From an uncultured Actinomycetes bacterium (GTDB lineage Bacteria; Actinomycetota; Geothermincolia; Fen-727; JACVIW01): a DNA stretch of 41,740 nt. Made by a program: the position numbers and the translations under genes. Below the pieces are notes generated by a model. That model saw only the letters and a list, made by a program, of their open reading frames with translations. It was not told the origin of the DNA and searched no databases. The DNA is taken from positions 1-41,740 of the forward strand of contig CAKZLU010000031.1 of assembly GCA_937127245.1 (NCBI GenBank), written 5' to 3'. How positions within the stretch are numbered: the first letter of the stretch is position 1; each line of letters begins with the position of its first letter. This document shows, piece after piece, positions 28,871-35,881 of the stretch.

Positions 28871-29515
28871 GTGGTTGATGAGAGCGCGAAAACCCGTCCT
28901 GAAGTTGGGAGGCTCAAGTTTTCTGTCGATTTAATCGCTTTAATCCTGCTTGTATGCGTTTTTACCGCAGGCGCCATACTCGTTTTCGGGAGAGAATCCT
29001 CTAAGAACGAAAGGAGCATGTCACCGCTCGAAAAGGAAGCGGAAAAAATATTCTCCCGGATCAAGCGTCTCCTCAAACCTGCCGTTATGTTCAAACTCAA
29101 CCCCCCCTATTCCAAAATGGTGCCAGGCACCATTTTGGAATTTTTTTCGTCGGGATATCCTGAAGTGGAAGTTTATGGCGACTTTGATGGCGATTCCTCA
29201 ACAGGCGGCTTTAGTTTTGGGTCCCAAAAGGGGTTAGAAAAAACCGTCATCTGTAAAGAAACGAGTGTAAGCAATTCACTCGTCGCAAAATTATATCTGA
29301 AGCCCAGAGCCGCACCCAAAAATCGCGTGATTTCAAAATACTTGGCAAGCGAAGCCTACTCTTTCATAGCACGCGTCAATAGAACTGACTCACATTCGAC
29401 TTCCCAACTTTTGAAAAGGACAATCGTAGCTAAAAAGGCGAGTGTTTCGGTGCAAATAATTGTTGTAAAGAACGGTAAGAAGAGGAACTTTACCCGACAT
29501 TTCTACATGCAATAA
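28871..29515 (+). CDS. Membrane-anchored protein of unknown function with an in-frame palindromic insertion
   Basis: About 214 aa, family not recognised. I prefer the GTG at 28871 (AAAGGAGA at good spacing) over the GTG at 28856. A hydrophobic segment near residues 17-38 (DLIALILLVCVFTAGAIL) predicts one transmembrane helix, with the rest outside the membrane. The C-terminal part is basic and strand-rich. A perfect palindrome (29109-29141, 33 bp = 11 codons) is read in frame as SKMVPGTILEF, so the reading frame survived insertion. It is flanked by non-coding repeats upstream and the RAYT gene downstream. Confidence 0.6.
   Translation: MVDESAKTRPEVGRLKFSVDLIALILLVCVFTAGAILVFGRESSKNERSMSPLEKEAEKIFSRIKRLLKPAVMFKLNPPYSKMVPGTILEFFSSGYPEVEVYGDFDGDSSTGGFSFGSQKGLEKTVICKETSVSNSLVAKLYLKPRAAPKNRVISKYLASEAYSFIARVNRTDSHSTSQLLKRTIVAKKASVSVQIIVVKNGKKRNFTRHFYMQ
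29109..29141. repeat. RAYT-family palindrome inside a coding sequence
   Basis: Perfect 16-bp arms around one central base: core GGTGCC-A-GGCACC with TTCCAAAAT/ATTTTGGAA outer arms, followed by a T-run. Length 33 bp, a multiple of three. Confidence 0.95.
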
Positions 29516-29532
29516 GTCCATTTAAGCTTTAT

Positions 29533-29573
29533 AAAAATTCCAAAATGGTGCCTGGCACCATTTTGGAATTTTT
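29533..29573. repeat. RAYT-family palindrome upstream of the transposase gene
   Basis: Perfect 20-bp arms around T: outer AAAAATTCCAAAAT and core GGTGCC-T-GGCACC. It ends about 56 bp before the transposase ATG and 18 bp after the preceding stop. The A/T-run flanks mean it could also act as a bidirectional terminator. Confidence 0.95.
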
Positions 29574-29629
29574 GGGGCGATTTATTTTTAATTCTTGATT
29601 TTTGCTTGAATTGCTTATATCATCATACT

Positions 29630-30361
29630 ATGCCAAGAAAACACCGAATACAATTCCCCGGAGCGTTCTTCCACGTAATGTCGAGAGGAACAGCAAAAGC
29701 AGACATATTTCTCGACGATTCCGACAGAAACTGTTTTCTCGACATTCTCTCAGAGGTGGTGGAGCGCTGTTCCTGGGTCTGCCATTCCTATTGCCTCATG
29801 AACAATCATTACCACATACTCATCGAAACGCCGATGGGAAATCTTTCACAGGGTATGCATCTTCTAAACACCTTCTATTGCAAACGGTTCAACGAGAAAT
29901 ACGGCCGCGTCGGGCATTTGTTACAGGGGAGGTTCACCTCGTTTCTCATAGAGGATGATGGGTATTTCATGTCCGTCTGTCGATACACATCGCTCAACCC
30001 GGTCTTGTCAGGGTTGTGCGCACACCCCGAGAATTGGCAATGGAGCAGCTATGGACCAACCGCCGGACTCTGCTCCGCCCCGGACTTTCTCGAAACCTCA
30101 TACATCCTTAGATTCTTTGATAATGACACAAATAGAGCCCGCGAAGCCTACATTAGGTTTGTGCTCGAAGGAATGTCTTCAGATACAAGTGCGACTCCGT
30201 GGAAAAAAGCATCGCTTCAATCCTTATTCCCAAAAGGAATGGGCAAGCTTGAGAGGAATTTCGCGATAAGGAAGGCGTTCCTTGAACACGGATACACAGC
30301 AAAAGAGATAGCCTCGCACCTCAACTTGGATCTCAGCACCATCTATCGAATCATCAAATAG
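29630..30361 (+). CDS. REP-associated tyrosine transposase (RAYT), Y1/HUH family
   Basis: 243 aa from ATG 29630 (MPRKHRIQFPG, the usual RAYT start; TTG at 29606 is an alternative). HUH motif H60-Y-H62 in NNHYHILIE, catalytic Tyr in CRYTSLNPV (Y119), and N-terminal FPGAFFHVMSRGTAKADIF are all intact. A C-terminal helix-turn-helix (GYTAKEIASHLNLDLSTIYR) resembles DnaA/sigma-type DNA-binding ends seen in some RAYT groups. RAYTs are single-copy, domesticated relatives of IS200/IS605 transposases that cut single-stranded REP hairpins. Palindromes of one family lie immediately either side (29533-29573, 30371-30413) and at three further sites in the window, the expected substrate pattern. Confidence 0.93.
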   Translation: MPRKHRIQFPGAFFHVMSRGTAKADIFLDDSDRNCFLDILSEVVERCSWVCHSYCLMNNHYHILIETPMGNLSQGMHLLNTFYCKRFNEKYGRVGHLLQGRFTSFLIEDDGYFMSVCRYTSLNPVLSGLCAHPENWQWSSYGPTAGLCSAPDFLETSYILRFFDNDTNRAREAYIRFVLEGMSSDTSATPWKKASLQSLFPKGMGKLERNFAIRKAFLEHGYTAKEIASHLNLDLSTIYRIIK

Positions 30362-30370
30362 AAAAAGTAC

Positions 30371-30413
30371 CTAAAATGCAAAAATGGTGCCTGGCACCGT
30401 TTTTGCATTTTAG
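30371..30413. repeat. RAYT-family palindrome downstream of the transposase gene
   Basis: 21-bp arms with one T/G mismatch around T: outer CTAAAATGCAAAAA and core GGTGCC-T-GGCACC. It begins 10 bp after the transposase stop. Its right arm contains the TAA stop codon of the convergent gene (minus 30412-30410), so it also sits exactly where a bidirectional terminator would be. Confidence 0.95.
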
Positions 30414-33400
30414 GAGGGGGAGCCGAGAGTGGATGTTCCAGCGGCGCGGTTGTTCCAGTACATCGAGCGCTCGGCGAATATTGCCTTTCCCTGCGTCAGG
30501 CATTCAACAACGATGCCGGCGCGACCGCTTTCGATCACTCCCCCCATGGAGTAAGTTTTGCGCGAACGAGCCGGCACCTCGTCCTCAAAAATTTTCTTCC
30601 CTTCTCCACCAACAGGCAGATAACTCACCCTCACTCTCACCGGCACATCGTTCGGGTTTTGCACAAGTGTCCATGTCTCGTGCCCGTTCGAGGTCTCACC
30701 GTCCGGGAAATAGAACGCACGCCGCGGTTGCGCAAACCCAACCGAGCAGTGACAAGCTTCACCCGCCCAGCTGCCCCAATACATCGAGCGCTCCGCCACA
30801 ATCTTCCCTGTCGAACGAATCCGGGTTGAGAAATCGGGATGGGGAAGCGCCACGCTCTCGTTAACGTTTATCGTTTTCCTGGAGCGCGCGGGCATCTCGA
30901 AAGTCGGCAGCCTCACTTCACCCGCGGAAGTCAGAAAATCCACCGACACCTGACATGCCTCATCGGCAGGGTTTTCTATGAGCACGTAAGTCGTGAATCC
31001 CCATCCAACAGACCCCTCGGCAATGTAGAACTCGCCTGAAGGAGCAGTGACGCCAGTCGAGCAATGCCCTTCTCTCCTTGAGTACCTGTACATGGAGCGC
31101 TCAGCGACAACAGGTACATCCGACATCAGAGTGACGGACGCATCCCTGGCGCCTACGTCATCAGCCATGTTGAAGGAGGCCCGCGATCGAGGCGCCACCT
31201 CTTTCTGGAAAACCAGAAGCCCGCCTCCCTCAAGCATATACTTGAACTGAACGGACGCCTTCTTCCCGGAGGGATTGAGCACCAGAATCCAGCTCTCAAA
31301 ACCCCATGCGCTCGACCCTTCGGCAAAATACCACACCCCAGACGGCTTGGTGACACCGATTGAGGCATGCCCTTCAGAACAAGCCGCACCTGATCCCTGC
31401 CATATCATCCTTCTGTCAACGCAGATAGGCTCTCCTCCCACGCTTTCGACCCTCGTGGAAAAGTCCATAGCGCCCAAGTAATTTCTCGGGTTTATCACCG
31501 TCTGCGACTCCGCCGGCAGAACGCACTCGACCGAGCGCTCACTTCCATCGGTTAGCATAAATTTCACAGCCGCGCGCACGTCCCTCTCATTCGGGTTAAG
31601 CATCGTCACATAAGTTTCGAAGCCCCAGGCGCTCGACCCCTCGGCAAGATACCAGATCGGTCCTAAGCTTCCCTCAGGCAGAGAACTAACAGACACTGTG
31701 AAAAACACCGAGTTACTCTTGCCATCGGGCGTCGTTACAGAAACCGGGTATCTCCCATCATCAACAACCGGGACTAAAAATGAGATCACCGTCGGGCCCC
31801 ACTCTTTCACATTCGTTATCTTTAGCCCCCCAAACGAAACCCACGTCTTCCCGCTCAAAAACGAACCAAATTTCTCGCCCTCCAGCCTTGCGAGTGCGCC
31901 AGGGGCGCCTTTTTGAGGCGAAATCGCTCGGATGTAAGGCGCGGGACTCTGTACTGAAAAATAAGCCGCGTTACTTGTCCCGTTCGCGTTGGTCACGCTC
32001 ACCAGATGCTTCCCTGGAGCCACCTTAGGCACCTTAAGGGCTATCTTCTTGTCAGTCCACGTCAAAAAATCTACTATCTTTTTAGAGCCGAAGGACACAT
32101 AACACTTTCCCGCCTGATACGAGCCGAAATACAAGCCCGAGACCGTAAGAACACTTCCTGACAGACCCTTGGTGGGATAAAGTGATTGAATTACGGGTCG
32201 GGGTAGGAGAACTTCGAAGGTTAAGGAATTGCTCGTGCCCCAGGGCGTGCTAACCGAGACCTCACAGGCACCTGCATTTCTGTAAGGAACCCGGGCTATT
32301 ATCCTTGTGGGTTCCCAAGTCACATATTTCGTCGCTTTTACGCCGGAAAACGATACCCAAGAGTAACCCGGAACATACGTGCCGAAATACTCACCGTACA
32401 ATGTGACAGCATCCCCCGGGGCGCCTCTTGCAGGCGTAACCAAAGAAAGCGAGGGTGCCGGTGGGACGGTGAAAAGCATTTTCACAAGGTAGGCATCCTG
32501 ACCCTTAGCTCCGAGCCCTGCCGAGTTTGTGACCCCGGCGACGACGATACTCCCATCGAGATTCTCCTGTGATTCGTAAGCAGAAGAAAGAGTGCCAGTC
32601 CCGCCAAAATCAAGTTCCCACGTGAGCTGACCGTTACCCGCGTCAATTCTTGCTGCATAAGCGTTTATCGATCCTGTCTGGGCGATGCTCCTGTATCCCA
32701 CCGTGGCAAGCGACCCGTCAGAGAGGATATCCACAGAGTGGAACATCCCGTCTTGATAGGCATGCTCATAATCAAGACTGCCGTCTGCTCTTAACGCCCA
32801 GAGGTATCCCTTCGAAGCATTAACTCCTGACAGAAAAAATCCACTGGAAGACGCTCTTACCGCTGAAACCCAGGCGTTTCCCGCGCCACCGAAATCCGCT
32901 TCCCACAATCTCGCGCCCGAAGCGTCAGTCCTGATGCAATAAGCCCTTACGTATTCGTTGACCCGCTCGCTGGTCAAACCTGCAACGATAAACCCATCTG
33001 AAAGGACATCCACTGAATACCCCGACTGAGTGCCTTCTCTTCCCACATCGCTGCCGTATGCTTTCTGCCATAGAAGGCCGCCATCTGCGCCGACCCTTAG
33101 AAGCCCCGCGTCGATATCCTTCCTCTGCACGTTGACCGTGACCTCGGCTGCGACCACCCACCCCCCGCCAGGTACCGGGGCTATCGCGTACCCCTTCTCA
33201 TCTCCCGCCCCTCCGAAAGTCTTTTCAAAAATTAAATTACCTTCGCTGTCGAGCCTTACGACATATACGTCAAAACCACCCGCTCCTTTCGAGTTCGTGT
33301 AACCGCAGGCAACGAATCCATCCTCAGAGACAATCACGGATTCAAAAACAGTCTTCTTCTGGATGCCGAACCGTTTTTCCCAGACGAGCGTGCCCGTGCT

Positions 33401-33661
33401 TGTGGTGCGCACAACATAACCCCTCGTGAGTTCTGTGTCTGAGTCGTGGTAGTCGTATGCGCCCGCGCAAATAAAGCCACCGTCCGGTGTCCTTTTAACC
33501 GAGCGAAACCAATCGGTGCCCTCACCGCCGTTAAGCCTTTGCCACTCAATTGGAGAAGCACTCAAAGCGCCAAAAGAAAACAGTAAGAGGGCTAATGAGA
33601 CAATAAAGCAAGTGACTCCAATTAATAGTAATACCCGCCTCGCGAGACACAAACCGCTCAC
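30410..33661 (-). CDS. Giant secreted protein: beta-propeller repeats, three IPT/TIG domains, four DUF5719-like repeats
   Basis: 1083 aa. An N-terminal signal anchor (residues 8-34) is followed by a region (37-397) of seven or so repeats with GGFI.AGY / W.K.FGG spacing, like the 'delta-60'/PQQ-type beta-propeller blades. Next come three IPT/TIG immunoglobulin-like domains (about 403-485, 488-570, 575-657; each opens with P.I....P..G..G). Four repeats of about 100 aa close the protein (from 668, 775, 877 and 982), carrying W/FYFAEG..AWGFE..V...NP and AERSMYW, as in DUF5719 proteins. No LPXTG or C-terminal anchor is seen; it is probably surface-associated or released. Start GTG at 33661 with GGGGG close by; TTG at 33652 is better spaced. 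A shorter paralogue lies at 35882. Confidence 0.85.
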   Translation of the reverse strand: MSGLCLARRVLLLIGVTCFIVSLALLLFSFGALSASPIEWQRLNGGEGTDWFRSVKRTPDGGFICAGAYDYHDSDTELTRGYVVRTTSTGTLVWEKRFGIQKKTVFESVIVSEDGFVACGYTNSKGAGGFDVYVVRLDSEGNLIFEKTFGGAGDEKGYAIAPVPGGGWVVAAEVTVNVQRKDIDAGLLRVGADGGLLWQKAYGSDVGREGTQSGYSVDVLSDGFIVAGLTSERVNEYVRAYCIRTDASGARLWEADFGGAGNAWVSAVRASSSGFFLSGVNASKGYLWALRADGSLDYEHAYQDGMFHSVDILSDGSLATVGYRSIAQTGSINAYAARIDAGNGQLTWELDFGGTGTLSSAYESQENLDGSIVVAGVTNSAGLGAKGQDAYLVKMLFTVPPAPSLSLVTPARGAPGDAVTLYGEYFGTYVPGYSWVSFSGVKATKYVTWEPTRIIARVPYRNAGACEVSVSTPWGTSNSLTFEVLLPRPVIQSLYPTKGLSGSVLTVSGLYFGSYQAGKCYVSFGSKKIVDFLTWTDKKIALKVPKVAPGKHLVSVTNANGTSNAAYFSVQSPAPYIRAISPQKGAPGALARLEGEKFGSFLSGKTWVSFGGLKITNVKEWGPTVISFLVPVVDDGRYPVSVTTPDGKSNSVFFTVSVSSLPEGSLGPIWYLAEGSSAWGFETYVTMLNPNERDVRAAVKFMLTDGSERSVECVLPAESQTVINPRNYLGAMDFSTRVESVGGEPICVDRRMIWQGSGAACSEGHASIGVTKPSGVWYFAEGSSAWGFESWILVLNPSGKKASVQFKYMLEGGGLLVFQKEVAPRSRASFNMADDVGARDASVTLMSDVPVVAERSMYRYSRREGHCSTGVTAPSGEFYIAEGSVGWGFTTYVLIENPADEACQVSVDFLTSAGEVRLPTFEMPARSRKTINVNESVALPHPDFSTRIRSTGKIVAERSMYWGSWAGEACHCSVGFAQPRRAFYFPDGETSNGHETWTLVQNPNDVPVRVRVSYLPVGGEGKKIFEDEVPARSRKTYSMGGVIESGRAGIVVECLTQGKAIFAERSMYWNNRAAGTSTLGSPS

Positions 33662-34240
33662 ACCCCCTTTTTAACCAACCGCGCATGAAAATTGCTTCAA
33701 AACCAGTAATCGAGCTCGAATTTAATCAAGCAAGATCTGAAAGCCGTGCGAATTTAACTTAACCGATAAACACTACCCGATCCATCACGGAGCAAATTAG
33801 GGAAATTGCCACATTCAGTATCCCTACATCCCGTATCACTATATCCCGAAAACCACTCGCTTAAACACCGATCACGCGGTCTGAAAACCCCCGAAGCGGG
33901 AGAATATTCACTCACTCAAGCCCACGTTCCCGCCATTTTAATTTGACCCAAATTTTCCGCGGGAAAACGGATGCTCGACCGCTGACACATCGGTCCTCAC
34001 AACATTCATCACCCATAAAGCTCTCAATGAGTCACTTTCGCGAAAATACCTTTGGACCATACTTTCCAGACCGTATTTTCAACAACGGAAGAAGAAATAA
34101 CGTCTGAGTGATTTGTAAGAATACACATGAAATATCCGCAATTCTTCAATTTTCCCGTTTTCCAAGGCGCTGACAGCACCCGCTGGATACCCGCCGCAGC
34201 CCCTAAATATCCGCACTTTCTCGATTCCCCTTCTCCCCCA
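33662..34240. other. Intergenic region; one 75-bp-offset repeat pair, no gene
   Basis: About 580 bp. AAATATCCGCA at 34130 and 34205 begins two related stretches of about 27 bp at an offset of 75 bp. TATCCCTACATCCCGTATCA near 33820 shows a smaller 13-14-bp duplication. No ribosome site or coding signal is found. Confidence 0.55.
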
Positions 34241-35155
34241 TTACCGTTTTTGTTCCTGCTGTTTCCCTTCCTCCTTGGGAACATTCTGCTTGGAGGCGGC
34301 AATAATTTTATCGAGAGCTTGAGCGGCAGCCTGCCTAACCCTCTCATCAGGGTCTTCAAGCGCCTTTTTCAAAGGATCGTGCGCCGCGATGAAACCAATC
34401 TCCCCGAGAAGCGTCGCAGCTTTAGCCTTTATCTCCGGGTTTTCGTCCTCTAAAAGCGCGATCAAGGGCTTGACGGAGGGAGCGCCTATGGAGACGAGCA
34501 TCTTGCCAGCTTCCTCTCTCAAACGCTGGTTATCGCTTCTTAATAGCTGTATCAGATAAGGAACCGCGGGAGCGCCTATCTTGACCAGAGCCTGTCGACA
34601 GAGATTTCTCAACGGTATGTCTTTATCGCTTAAGCATTTAGCGAGCGCCTTGGCCGACCTTCCGTCCCCGATTTTTCCAAGCGCCTCCGCCGCTCTTCTT
34701 CGTACCCTTATGTCACTATCCGATAGTGCACTGACAAGCGGCATCACGGCTTTCTTCGATTTGGATTCCCCGAGCTCGAACGCCGCGCTAATCCGCGCAA
34801 CCGGGTCCTTCGCTTTCAGACGTTTTATCTGAGTGTCAACATCCACACCCCCGCAACCGCAGAAACCAACAAGGACGAGGGAAAAAAGCATGATACAAAG
34901 TAGCGGGGTAACAAAAGGAAAGCCAAAGCCAGGCAACGACATCGAATCGCGCTCGCCCCCAATTAGAGCGTGATTAAAAGCGTGATTAGAGAGACTTTTC
35001 CTTTTTGCGCCTGATCTTTCAAGCCCCACACGGCGCACAGGACCAAGCGAAAAACCGCCTCCCGTCAGCCATGAAAAAAGCATGGACGCTTTTATAGCGC
35101 ATTCCTCCCTCTTTGAATCGGCTGTAGGAATGCCGCTTTCAATCTCAACCTTCAT
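34241..35155 (-). CDS. HEAT-repeat lipoprotein
   Basis: 304 aa from the ATG at 35155, which has a strong GGGGGGA 5 nt upstream. However, a conventional lipoprotein signal starts at M72 (ATG at 34942: hydrophobic 'PLLCIMLFSLVLVGFCGCGG' with lipobox VGFC or GFCGC), so either the first 71 residues form an unusual cytoplasmic extension or translation starts at 34942. After the Cys come about six PBS-lyase-type HEAT repeats (RISAAFELGE, VRRRAAEALGKIGD, LREEAGKMLVSIG, IKAKAATLLGEIG, VRQAAAQALDKI), an alpha-solenoid for protein binding, then a charged tail. It sits between two giant paralogous surface proteins on the same strand, suggesting an envelope-assembly role (inference). Confidence 0.8.
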   Translation of the reverse strand: MKVEIESGIPTADSKREECAIKASMLFSWLTGGGFSLGPVRRVGLERSGAKRKSLSNHAFNHALIGGERDSMSLPGFGFPFVTPLLCIMLFSLVLVGFCGCGGVDVDTQIKRLKAKDPVARISAAFELGESKSKKAVMPLVSALSDSDIRVRRRAAEALGKIGDGRSAKALAKCLSDKDIPLRNLCRQALVKIGAPAVPYLIQLLRSDNQRLREEAGKMLVSIGAPSVKPLIALLEDENPEIKAKAATLLGEIGFIAAHDPLKKALEDPDERVRQAAAQALDKIIAASKQNVPKEEGKQQEQKR

Positions 35156-35265
35156 AGAGTCCCCCCTGCGCAGGTCCGATCAAATCTTACCGATAACGCG
35201 CATGTAAACTGAAATTAAATCCATGTCTAAATACCGTCTCAAAACCGAAAACGCGTCTCCAGCAA

Positions 35266-35376
35266 AAATCGTAACAATTTTTAAGTGCCCTCGAACGTTG
35301 AAATGTCACACAAAACGTGCGTCCCGTGCGTCACCCACGATGCGGAAATCGCAACAATTCTTAACCAGCCTCGAAC
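35266..35376. repeat. 31-bp repeat pair, offset 80 bp
   Basis: AAATCGTAACAATTTTTAAG at 35266 and AAATCGCAACAATTCTTAAC at 35346, both ending CCTCGAAC. Confidence 0.75.
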
Positions 35377-35526
35377 AAGGTTCTTCAACATAATTTTTCT
35401 CCGCGTCTTCGCATCGAGCAAACTTTACGATTTCAAGAATCGGAAAATAGCATATGGAGAACGCCCGCCAGCTCAAAAACAGCCCATTCCTTTCCTTAAA
35501 TTCCTTTCTCTACACTGTATTTACCC

Positions 35527-35630
35527 AAAAGTCACCCCGACAAGCCTTTCGCCAGCGGGTTGGTATCCGCCGGGAGCGACGGATTCAAGCAATTCACCTA
35601 AAAATCACCCCGACAACCCCTTCGACCGCG
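35527..35630. repeat. 31-bp repeat pair, offset 73 bp
   Basis: AAAAGTCACCCCGACAAGCC at 35527 and AAAAATCACCCCGACAACCC at 35600; 26 of 31 positions agree. The 42 bp between is unrelated. Confidence 0.8.
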
Positions 35631-35640
35631 AGGCAAAAAC

Positions 35641-35753
35641 CATCTGACAATTCCTTATAAAGCAATAAAGCAACGTTTGCCTATAACTTTATCGGTGTGA
35701 AGTCAGCTATTCTCTGCTTAAACATATGACAATCTCTTATAAAGCAACGCTTA
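35641..35753. repeat. Repeat pair, offset 82 bp (about 73 plus a small internal duplication)
   Basis: CATCTGACAATTCCTTATAA at 35641 and CATATGACAATCTCTTATAA at 35723, both followed by AGCAA and ACG. The first copy carries an extra ATAAAGCA-type 8-9-bp duplication, which accounts for the longer offset. Confidence 0.7.
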
Positions 35754-35881
35754 CTTGGCTTCGTATCCTTTTCTTACGCTCATTGCCTAACTTTTATAAC
35801 GAAAACCGGGCTGCCACGTTTCCCCGTCTCCTCCCAAGACCCATCAAACGACGAAACGCTGCGCATAAGACATAAAAAGGG

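Larger units (their letters stand above)
35156..35881. other. Intergenic region with three separate repeat pairs, no gene
   Basis: About 725 bp without a supported gene. It holds three unrelated direct-repeat pairs (35266/35346, 35527/35600, 35641/35723), listed separately. Confidence 0.6.

Noticed and set aside
35454..35660. Plus-strand ORF across the 73-bp repeat pair
   Set aside because: No ribosome site, composition like surrounding non-coding DNA, and frame crosses an imperfect repeat with no conserved translation.
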